NCBI GenBank assembly: GCA_037442205.1
Contig: JBBIQS010000090.1
Coordinates: 1 to 31,717, forward strand
Origin: JBBIQS01 sp037442205
Lineage (GTDB): Bacteria > Myxococcota > Myxococcia > Myxococcales > UBA5297
Direction of reading: 5' to 3'
DNA: 31,717 nt
A model generated the notes under the pieces. It was not told the origin of the DNA. It saw only the letters and a program-made list of their open reading frames with translations, and did not search any database. Positions 10,324-17,695 of the stretch are shown in pieces (position 1 is the first letter of the stretch; every line of letters starts with the position of its first letter). The translations under genes were made by a program, and so were the position numbers.

Positions 10324-11373
10324 ATGAGCAACCGAAGCTGGGCACTGCTGGCGGCGCTGCTGGTGGGGCTGGCGTTCTACGCCGGCCATCAGCGAGGCCA
10401 GGCCGGTGCGGGAGCGGGCCTGCTGCCGGTGGCCAGCCGGCCGGGACGGCCGGTGGCGACCTTCGACGGCATCTCGATCAGCGCCGAGGAGCTCAAGGCG
10501 CAGATCGAGGAGCAGCCTTCCTACGTGCGCGCCCGCTATTCCAGTCTCGCCGGCAAGCGCGAGTTCCTCGACAGCATCGTCCGCTTCGAGCTGATGGCCC
10601 GCGAGGCGCAGAGGCGCGGCATGCTCAAGGACCCGGAAGTGGTCCGGCAGACCAAGCGCAACCTGGTCTCGCTGTTCGTGCAGCGCGAGTTCGAGGAGGC
10701 GCAGAAGAAGATCCCGGTCCCCGACCCCGAGCTGCAGAAGTTCTACGACGAGCACCTGAGCGACTACGTCAAGCCGGAGCGGGTGCGCGTCGCCGACATC
10801 TTCCTCGAGGCCCCGGCCGCCGATTCCGCCAGGCGCGGCGAGAAGAAGACCCAGGCCGAGGCGCTGTTGGCCCAGGCCAAGGTCCGCGATCCGCGCGACT
10901 TCGGCGCCTTCGCCGAGCTGGCCCGCCAGAAGACCGACGATCCCGCCGGCCGCGTCACCGGCGGCGACCTGCGCTTCCTCTCCCAGGACGAGCTGGAGAA
11001 GCGCGCCGGGGCCGAGGTGGCCCAGGCCGCCTTCGCCCTCCGGGAAGTGGGCAAGGTCCACGAGCAGGTGCTGGAGACTGCCCAGGGCTTCCACCTGATC
11101 AAGCTGCTGGGGCGCGAGAACCCGCTCAACCTCAAGCTCGACGACGTGCGCGAGGCCATCCGCAACCGCATCCTCTACGACCGCCGCAGCCAGAGCTACC
11201 AGCAGTTCCTGGCGGATCTGGAGAAGAAGGCCGGGCTGGTTGTGGAGGAGAAGGCGCTGGACGAGGTGAAGGTCGACATCGGTCCGGGGGTGCCGCCGCC
11301 GGGCAGCCTGCCGCCGGCGCCCAAGGAGCGGGTGGGCATTCCGCCGCCGCCGATGGAAGAGGTCCGCCCGTGA
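10324..11373 (+). CDS. Membrane-anchored parvulin-type peptidyl-prolyl isomerase (SurA/PpiC-like)
   Basis: The product has 349 residues. An N-terminal hydrophobic stretch (WALLAALLVGLAFYAG) has no lipobox and no clear cleavage site, so it probably anchors the protein with the rest in the periplasm. A SurA_N-like helical region follows (VATFDGISISAEELKAQIE to about residue 130). A divergent rotamase domain spans about 150-265: VRVADIFLEAP, FAELARQKTDDP, GGDLRFLSQDEL and GFHLIKLLG. The tail is Pro-rich. Proteins of this class hold or isomerise unfolded outer-membrane clients. The ATG has GGAG 7 bases upstream. It is the first of three adjacent paralogues. The rotamase core departs from consensus, so chaperone activity may outweigh isomerase activity (inference). 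Confidence 0.85.
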   Translation: MSNRSWALLAALLVGLAFYAGHQRGQAGAGAGLLPVASRPGRPVATFDGISISAEELKAQIEEQPSYVRARYSSLAGKREFLDSIVRFELMAREAQRRGMLKDPEVVRQTKRNLVSLFVQREFEEAQKKIPVPDPELQKFYDEHLSDYVKPERVRVADIFLEAPAADSARRGEKKTQAEALLAQAKVRDPRDFGAFAELARQKTDDPAGRVTGGDLRFLSQDELEKRAGAEVAQAAFALREVGKVHEQVLETAQGFHLIKLLGRENPLNLKLDDVREAIRNRILYDRRSQSYQQFLADLEKKAGLVVEEKALDEVKVDIGPGVPPPGSLPPAPKERVGIPPPPMEEVRP

Positions 11374-12326
11374 GAGGACTGCGCCGCGCAGCGGTGGCGC
11401 TCGGCTGCGCCCTGTCGCTGTTCGCCTGCCGCGAGCATGCCAAGGGTCCGGCCCTGCCCGAGGGCGTGGCGGTGGTCTCCGGCCAGCCGATCACACTGGA
11501 GGCCTTCGCTCGCGAGCTGGCCTACGCCCGCAAGACCAGCGCCGGGGTCTCGCCGCAGACCGACGAGGAGCTCCTCTCCTTCAAGCGCTCGCTGCTCGAG
11601 GACATGATCGAGCGCCAGCTGGTGCTGGACGCGGCCCGCGAGGCGGGGATCGTGGTGCTGCCCGAGCAGATCGACTCCGAGATCCTCAAGCTGCAGGCCG
11701 AGTACCACGGCTCGGGGTTCTCCGAGGTGCTGGCCGAGAGCCAGCTGTCGCAGCAGGAGCTGCGCGAGCGCACCCGGGTGCGGCTGACCATGGAGCGCTA
11801 CTTCGTCGAGGACGTCTTCCGGCGGCTGGCGGTCACCGACAAGGAGATCGACGCCTACTTCAAGGGCCACGCCGACGAGTTCGCCCAGCCCGAGCAGCTG
11901 CGGGTGGCGCAGATCGTGGTCAAGACCGCCGACGAGGCCCGCAGGGTGCAGGCCGAGCTGCGCAAGGGGATGGGCTTCGACGAGGCCGCCCGCCGCTACT
12001 CGCTGTCCCCGGACGGCAAGGTGGGCGGGGACCTGGGCTGGTTCCGCAAGGGCGTGCTGCCGCCGGTGTTCGACCAGGCCTGCGCCCAGCTTCAGGTCGG
12101 GCGAACCTCGGACGTGGTGGCCAGCGACTACGGCTTCCACCTCTTCAAGCTGCTCGACCGCAAGCAGGCGTCGGTGCGGACCGTGAACCAGGCCCGGGCC
12201 GACGTGGAGCGGGTGGTGCTGCGCCTCAAGCGCGAGGAAGGGCAGAAGGCCCGGCTGGCCGAGCTGCGGCAGAAGGCCAACGTCACCATCGACGAGAGCG
12301 CGCTCGCCCAGGTTCCCTTCCAGTAG
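11370..12326 (+). CDS. Lipoprotein parvulin-type peptidyl-prolyl isomerase
   Basis: The product has 318 residues. The GTG start at 11370 overlaps the TGA of the previous gene by 4 bp (GTGA), which points to translational coupling. The signal peptide ends in a lipobox (ALSLFAC), so the mature protein is probably lipidated. A SurA_N-like region (VAVVSGQPITLEAFARELA, FKRSLLEDMIERQLVLDAA) is followed by a well-conserved rotamase domain: LRVAQIVVKTADEARRV, FDEAARRYSLSP, GGDLGWFRKGVLPPVFDQA and DYGFHLFKLLD. It probably assists folding of exported proteins together with its two neighbours. Only one rotamase domain is present, against two in enterobacterial SurA. Confidence 0.9.
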   Translation: MRGLRRAAVALGCALSLFACREHAKGPALPEGVAVVSGQPITLEAFARELAYARKTSAGVSPQTDEELLSFKRSLLEDMIERQLVLDAAREAGIVVLPEQIDSEILKLQAEYHGSGFSEVLAESQLSQQELRERTRVRLTMERYFVEDVFRRLAVTDKEIDAYFKGHADEFAQPEQLRVAQIVVKTADEARRVQAELRKGMGFDEAARRYSLSPDGKVGGDLGWFRKGVLPPVFDQACAQLQVGRTSDVVASDYGFHLFKLLDRKQASVRTVNQARADVERVVLRLKREEGQKARLAELRQKANVTIDESALAQVPFQ

Positions 12327-12453
12327 GCGAGCCATCGGCCGCCCAGCTGCCTCGGGATTTGGCGTGGGCGCCGAGGTGAGCGGGTTGGAAGCTGGGGCAT
12401 CGGCTGTTCAAGGGTTTCGTGGCGAGCTTTTTCAGAGGGCGCAGGCGAGGACG

Positions 12454-13434
12454 ATGACGACCATGGGAACGCTTCGATGGGCAGCAGCCGTGTTGGCGCT
12501 TTGCGCCTCGCCGGCCCTGGCGCAGGTGCGCACGGTGGAGCGGGTGGCGGCGATCGTCAACGACGACATGATCGCCATGAGTGAGGTCTACGAGCGCGCC
12601 GCCCCGGAGATGATGCGGCTGGACCAGGACGGGGTGGGGACGCCGGAGAAGAAGAAGGACGCGCTCAAGCACGCCCTCGACGAGTTGATCGCCGACCGGC
12701 TGTTGCAGGCTGAGGAGCGCTCGTTGGGCGTGGAAGTGACCGAGCAGGAGGTCGACTACGCCATCGACGACGTGCGCAAGCAGAACGGGATGGACGCGGC
12801 GACCTTCGAGCGGGCGCTCTCCTCGCAGGGGGCGAGCCTGTCCGCCTACCGGGAGAAGATGAAGAAGGACCTAGCGGCGATGAAGCTGATCGGGATGAAG
12901 GTGCGCAGCAAGATCAAGGTCAGCGACGAGGACGTGAAGGCCGAGTACCAGCGGCGGGCGCGGCTGGAGGAGGCCGACGTCGAGGTTCACGCCCGGCACA
13001 TCGTGATCCAGGTGCCCAAGGACGGCGACGCGGCGGCGGTGGAGAAGGCGCGGGAGCGAGCGGCGGAGCTGGCCAAGCGGGCGCGGGCCGGGGAGGACTT
13101 CGGGGAGCTGGCCAAGAAGTACAGCGAAGGGCCGTCGAAGGTGGATGGCGGCGACGTCGGCTTCTTCAAGCGCGGGGAGATGGTGGCCGCCTTCGACCAG
13201 GTGGCCTTCTCGCTCAAGCCCAACGAGGTCAGCGACCCGGTGCGCTCGCCCTTCGGCTGGCACGTGATCCAGGTGCTGGAGCGGCGGGCCGGCAAGTCCC
13301 GGCCGTACGAGGCGGTCAAGGACGAGATCCGCGACCGGCTGACCCGCGAGCAGATGCAGCGCCAGACCGAGCAGTACGTCGAGGAGCTGCGCAAGCAGGC
13401 GGTGGTGGACGTCAAGGTGCCCGAGCTCAAGTAG
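12454..13434 (+). CDS. Periplasmic SurA-like peptidyl-prolyl isomerase
   Basis: The product has 326 residues and a classical signal peptide ending ASPALA|Q, so it is soluble in the periplasm. The SurA_N domain covers about 25-165 (VERVAAIVNDDMIAMSEVY, LDELIADRLLQAEE, then LIGMKVRSKIKVSDEDV). A textbook rotamase domain covers about 185-285: VHARHIVIQVP, FGELAKKYSEGPSKVDGG, DVGFFKRGEMVAAFDQVAF and SPFGWHVIQVLE. The ATG at 12454 is chosen by signal-peptide position; ATG 12463 is an alternative and both have weak ribosome-binding sites. It follows the lipoprotein isomerase after a 127-bp gap and probably shares its transcript. It is the closest of the three to genuine SurA but has a single rotamase domain, so no gene symbol is given. 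Confidence 0.9.
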   Translation: MTTMGTLRWAAAVLALCASPALAQVRTVERVAAIVNDDMIAMSEVYERAAPEMMRLDQDGVGTPEKKKDALKHALDELIADRLLQAEERSLGVEVTEQEVDYAIDDVRKQNGMDAATFERALSSQGASLSAYREKMKKDLAAMKLIGMKVRSKIKVSDEDVKAEYQRRARLEEADVEVHARHIVIQVPKDGDAAAVEKARERAAELAKRARAGEDFGELAKKYSEGPSKVDGGDVGFFKRGEMVAAFDQVAFSLKPNEVSDPVRSPFGWHVIQVLERRAGKSRPYEAVKDEIRDRLTREQMQRQTEQYVEELRKQAVVDVKVPELK

Positions 13435-13452
13435 CGGGCGGGGCCGAATCGG

Positions 13453-13647
13453 CTACCGGTCTCGCCGGGTGCTTTCCAGGTCCAGATCGAAGGGGATCTT
13501 TCCCCTGAGCGCGCGCAGGGCGGACATCTTTTCGCGCCGTTCGAGCTCCTGACCAACTAGCGAGCACAAAAGGGCGGACACGCTCCCCTCGCGCAGCCGG
13601 TTCACCGCTCCCCGGCGCGCTCGGACGCGGAGAGGCTGCTCCGACAT
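13453..13647 (-). pseudogene. Orphan VapB-type antitoxin remnant
   Basis: A 64-codon frame (ATG 13647) ends in ERREKMSALRALRGKI followed by PFDLDLESTRRDR and stop. This is the hallmark C-terminus of VapB/DUF2191 antitoxins (ALRGKI.W.GDLD.MRRDR). The first ~30 codons do not look like the ribbon-helix-helix N-terminus of the family. No VapC PIN-domain toxin follows; downstream on this strand lies the end of the SurA-like gene. It is best read as a decayed or recombined antitoxin. It could be expressed as a small orphan protein, but no ribosome-binding site is evident. The rest of the 13435-13772 gap shows only a 13-bp direct repeat (CCCCGGCGCGCTC at 13610 and 13670). Confidence 0.5.
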
Positions 13648-13772
13648 GGCTGGCGAGAGGCGCTCTCCGCCCCGGCGCGCTCAGGCCGGGCCCAGATCTC
13701 GCCGATCAGGGCCGCTGGCGCCGGCCGCGTTTGGACGTATCTCCCCGTGACGCCTGCGCACCACCCAGCGCG

Positions 13773-15689
13773 TCAGGGCACGCACAGGATGCAGGCGACG
13801 TTGGTCGGACCTGCCGGCACCGAAGCCAGGATGGTGAAGGTCCCCACGGTGCAGGTGTTGTTCCCGATCGCTCCCCAGCCCGTCCAAGTGGAGGGACAGG
13901 TAACGTTATCGCCGCAGTTCCCGGTGCACGGCCCCGTGGTGTAGAGGGTGCAGCTCGCGCCCCCCACGGTGCCGCAGCAGCTCTTGAAGGTGTAGGAGCC
14001 GGAAAGAGTGCCGTTGTTGCAATACCTCACCTCTCCGAGGCAGGCGCCGCCGGCATTGGTGCTCGACGGATAGGCGTTCACCGACCCGCCGTGAGCGAGG
14101 GTGCCGCCCCACGGCAGCGTGCAGCTCGCGCACGCCTGGGTGTTGCAGACCTGAGTCATCGAGAAAGACCCGACGCAGCCCGCACCGCCGTTGGCCGGCG
14201 CCGGGTTGGTGCAGGTGCGGCTCTGGCTCTGCGAACCGCCCCCGCAGGCGGCGGAACAGGCAGTCCATCCCGACCAGGCGCTCCAGCCGCCGTCGACCGG
14301 ACAGCCCTGGGTGTTGCAGGCCTGCGACTGGCTGGCGAGTCCGACGCAGTTCGCCCCGCCGTTGGCCGGCGCCGGATTGGTGCAGGTGCGGGTCTGGCTC
14401 TGCGTCCCGCCCCCGCAGCTGGCGGTGCAGGCGCTCCACGCGCTCCAGGCGCTCCATCCGCCATCGACCGGAGCGTTGCTCACCGCGATCGAGAGCACGG
14501 TGGTCGTCGCGCCCCCGGAGTTGGTGGCGGTCACCGTGTACGAAGTCGCCGCCGAGGTCGCCGTCGGCGTCCCGGTGATCACTCCGGTGACGGGATCGAT
14601 GGACAGGCCGGCGGGAAGCTGAGGAGAGATGCCGTACTGGATCACCGGACCGCCGACGTAGGTCGGGGTGTTCGGGGCGATCGCCTGGTTGAGGTAGTAG
14701 GTCGCCGGATTGGTCGAGTAGCTCAGCGCCGACGGCGGGATGTCGTTGACGGTGATCGAGGCATTGGCCGTCGTCGAGCCGCCGCTGTTGGTGGCGGTGA
14801 CGGTGTAGCTGGTGGTGGCCAGCAGCGCGGTCGGCGTTCCGGCGATGGTCCCGGTATTCGCGTCGAGCACCAGCCCGGCGGGAAGCACGGCCGAGGCCGG
14901 GAGCGAGCAGCTGACGACCGCGCCGCCGGTGTTGGTCGGCGAAACCGAGCACGCCGTTCCGCGGGTGCAGGTCAGCGCGGCGTAGCTCAGAGCCGGGGCC
15001 ACGTCGTTCACGGTGATGATCACCGTGGTCGAGGTCGAGCCGCCGGAATTGGAAGCGACGACGGTGAAGGTGGAGGTCGCGGTCACCCCGGTCGGGGTCC
15101 CGGAGATGGCGCAGGTGGCGGGATCGAGGGTCAATCCGGCGGGGAGCGGGGGCGGCGCCTGCACCGAGCAGGTGGCCACCGCGCCGCCGCTGTTCGCCGG
15201 CGCCGCCAGCGAGCAGGGCTGGCCCTTGGTGCAGGTCACCGAGCCCTGCGAGTAGCTGATGGACGGCGCGGGATCGGTGCAGGTGCCGGCGGTTCCGCAG
15301 ACCAGCCCGGCTGCGCAATCGGCGGTGGCGGCGCAGGCGCTGCCGCGGCGCGCGCGACAGAACCCTGCCGAGCAGGTGTCGGCGGCCAGGCACTGGGAAT
15401 CGCCGGTGCAGTGGCCGGCGAGCGGCTCCCGGCAGGTGCCGGACTCGCAGCTCAGTCCCGACAGGCACTGGTTCGCGGTCTGGCACGGCCCGCCGGCGCT
15501 GCTCAGCGCGACGCTGGCGCCAAACTCCTGGCCTGCCTTGGTGTTGGAGGCCTTGAAGTAGGCCTGCTGGGCCCAGGTCGCGGCGGTGCGGGTGAAGAGG
15601 TAGACCGCGCCGCTGTCGACCGCGGAGGTGCCGGCCTGATCGCCGCCAACAGCGACGGTCTCGTTCCATTTCGGCGCGTCAGAAGCCGA
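13773..15689 (-). pseudogene. 5'-truncated surface protein: FG-GAP remnant, Ig-like domains, thrombospondin type-1 repeats
   Basis: The frame is open for 638 codons from 15689 but has no ATG, GTG or TTG before a GTG at 15239, which falls just inside the first Ig-like domain. Coding content is nevertheless clear before it. An FG-GAP fragment (DSGAVYLFTRTAATWAQQAY) matches the neighbouring FG-GAP lipoprotein, and a Cys-rich spacer follows. Next come three Ig-like (He_PIG-type) domains with the LPAGL.LD..TG.I.GTPT pattern at about 15250-14480. Two thrombospondin type-1 repeats (14472-14125) each read WSAWS.W..C...CGGG.QSQ.RTC. A Cys-rich C-terminus completes the product. Signal peptide and N-terminus are missing. 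The frame begins inside the last codons of the RCC1 lipoprotein gene, so a deletion probably removed the 5' end. A frameshifted fusion to the upstream gene is the alternative. Confidence 0.65.
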
Positions 15690-17664
15690 TCACGTCCACC
15701 GGTGTCAGGCTGTCCGTGGTGGTGCCGTCGCCTAGCTGGCCGCTGACGTTCCATCCCCAGCACTTGAGGTGGCCCGTCGCGGCGAGCGCGCAGGCGTGTG
15801 CGCCGCCCTGCGAGACTCCGGCCATGCCGCCGGTAATCCCGGACACGTTCACCGGGGTGCTCCTGTCGGTCGTGCTTCCGTCTCCGAGCTGTCCGGACAT
15901 GTCCCGCCCCCAGCACTTGATCGCGCCGGAGTTGGTGAGCGCGCAGCTCGAATAGCCGCCCAAGGAGATGCCGGCGACCCCGCTGCCCAGACCGAAGACG
16001 TTGACCGGCGTGGGGACCGAAGAGGCGTAGACGCCGTCTCCAAGTGAGCCGAGGAGATTGGAGCCCCAGCACTTGACGCCGCCGGTGGTGGTAAGCGCGC
16101 AGGCGTGGTTGGCGCCGGTGGCGATCGCCGCCACGCCGCTCGTCAGCCCGGAGACGTCGGACGGCGTCACGTTGTCGGAATGGGTCCCATTGCCCAGCTG
16201 GCCGGACCAGTTATAGCCCCAGCACTTGACTCCGCCGGAGGTGGTGAGCGCGCAGGTGTAGTACTCGCCGACCGCCACCGCCGCCACGCCGCTGGTGAGC
16301 CCGGCCACGTCCACAGGAGTCGGAATGGTGCTCGGGCTGGCGCTGCCGGTGCCGAGCTGGCCATAGTAGTTGTACCCCCAGCACTTGACGCCGCCCGAAG
16401 TGGTCAGCGCGCAGGCGTGGAGCGAGCCCGCGGAAACCGCCGCCATTCCGCTGGCGAGCCCTGAAACGTCGACCGGATTCGTGGCGCTGTTGGTGTAGCT
16501 TCCGTCGCCGAGCTGGCCGTGGCTGTTCACGCCCCAGCACTTCACGCCGCCGGCCTTGGTCAGCGCGCAGGTCAGCTGCGAGCCCGCCGAGATCGCCACC
16601 ACCCCGCTCGCGAGCCCGGGCACGTCCGCCGCCGGACCCGTCCAGCCCCAGCACTTGACGCCGCCGGAGACCGTGAGCGCGCAGGTGAGCCTGTCCCCAG
16701 CGGCGACCACGGCGGCGGTGCCGGCGCAGCACGCCGAGCCGCAGACGGCGAATCCGGCGTCGCAGGTGAATCCGCAGCTGGTGCCGTCGCAGGTGGCGGT
16801 TGCGTTCGTCGGCGCCGAGCACGGTTTGCACGAGGAGCCACAGCTGTTCACCGAGGTATCGAAGACGCACTGGCCACTGCAGAGGTGCTGTCCCGACGGG
16901 CAGGTGCTCCGGCACTGGCCGGTCGCCGTGTCGCATCCCAGGGCGCAAATGGAATCGTGGGAGAGGTAGCTGCACACGCCCGCGCCCGAGCAGCTTCCGG
17001 TCGCGTCGTAGCTGTGCAGGGTCTGCGAGTCGAGGCAGCTCGGCGACGGAGGCGCCTGGCAGCTCTTGGCGGTCCCGGAGCAGGAGCCGCTCGAGCCGCA
17101 GATGTCGTTGACGGTGCAGCCGTTGCCGTCGTCGCAGGCCGCGCCGTCGGTCTTGGGCTGGTAGCTGCAGGAGCCGCCGGAGCAGGTTCCCCGCTCCTTG
17201 AAGCACGGCCCTGGAGGCGTGGTGCAGGTCACCTTGGCGCACGGATCGGCGACGAACGCGAGCCCGGTGAGCGGAACCACCAATTCCGGAGCGTTGGAGG
17301 CGTCACTCTCGATCATCAAGCGTGCTGCATGATTCCCCGCGCCGCTCGGGCGATAGGTCAGTGTCACCGACAGCGAGCCGCCCGACTCCACCCGCAGCGA
17401 TTGCGGCTGGATCACCGAGAACTGGGAGGCCGACTCACCGGCGATCGCGATCGATGAGATCACCAGCTCGGCCTGGCCCTGGTTGAGCAGGCTCACCGTC
17501 TTCTCGACGGCCACGTCGGGCGTGCTGGTGCCGAAGTCCAGCGACTGCGGCGTCGCCTCGATGCTCGGCTGCGCGTTGTTGGTCTTGACCCCGCCGCACT
17601 GGCAGCCGCCGAGCAGCGCTGCCGCTAGCGCCAGGGCAACGAGGGAGTGAGTCCTGGTGCTCAT
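15679..17664 (-). CDS. Lipoprotein with HYDIN/ASH-like domain, Cys-rich region and seven RCC1-like repeats
   Basis: The product has 661 residues. The signal peptide ends LLGGC (lipidated Cys21). An ASH/HYDIN-type immunoglobulin fold lies at about 38-136 (SLDFGTSTPDVAVEKTVSL to ELVVPLTGLA). A Cys-rich region with Myxococcus-type repeats runs to about 313. Residues ~316-661 hold seven RCC1-like repeats, each with the pattern AAV.AG..H.CALT.SGGVKCWG..GQLGDG, ending exactly at VDVIGF. Seven repeats are enough for one complete beta-propeller, and each repeat has a Cys pair (CAL...KCWG) that could form a disulfide within the blade. It is probably exposed at the cell surface and binds proteins or ligands. 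The start is supported by AAGGA five bases upstream. It lies 31 bp after the FG-GAP lipoprotein gene, so they are probably one operon. Confidence 0.87.
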   Translation of the reverse strand: MSTRTHSLVALALAAALLGGCQCGGVKTNNAQPSIEATPQSLDFGTSTPDVAVEKTVSLLNQGQAELVISSIAIAGESASQFSVIQPQSLRVESGGSLSVTLTYRPSGAGNHAARLMIESDASNAPELVVPLTGLAFVADPCAKVTCTTPPGPCFKERGTCSGGSCSYQPKTDGAACDDGNGCTVNDICGSSGSCSGTAKSCQAPPSPSCLDSQTLHSYDATGSCSGAGVCSYLSHDSICALGCDTATGQCRSTCPSGQHLCSGQCVFDTSVNSCGSSCKPCSAPTNATATCDGTSCGFTCDAGFAVCGSACCAGTAAVVAAGDRLTCALTVSGGVKCWGWTGPAADVPGLASGVVAISAGSQLTCALTKAGGVKCWGVNSHGQLGDGSYTNSATNPVDVSGLASGMAAVSAGSLHACALTTSGGVKCWGYNYYGQLGTGSASPSTIPTPVDVAGLTSGVAAVAVGEYYTCALTTSGGVKCWGYNWSGQLGNGTHSDNVTPSDVSGLTSGVAAIATGANHACALTTTGGVKCWGSNLLGSLGDGVYASSVPTPVNVFGLGSGVAGISLGGYSSCALTNSGAIKCWGRDMSGQLGDGSTTDRSTPVNVSGITGGMAGVSQGGAHACALAATGHLKCWGWNVSGQLGDGTTTDSLTPVDVIGF

Positions 17665-17695
17665 CGGTATCCTTGGATCGAGGGATTCGCAGTCG

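Noticed and set aside
15679..15692. Possible programmed +1 frameshift (TTC TGA C) joining the RCC1 gene to the TSP1/Ig frame
   Set aside because: The TGA C context recalls prfB, but TTC is a poor slip codon, there is no upstream Shine-Dalgarno-like stimulator, and the RCC1 array ends as a complete seven-repeat set. Truncation is simpler.
13731..15746. Long plus-strand frame opposite the TSP1/Ig gene
   Set aside because: Low-complexity Gly/Arg/Ala translation with no domain; the minus strand carries the recognisable repeats.
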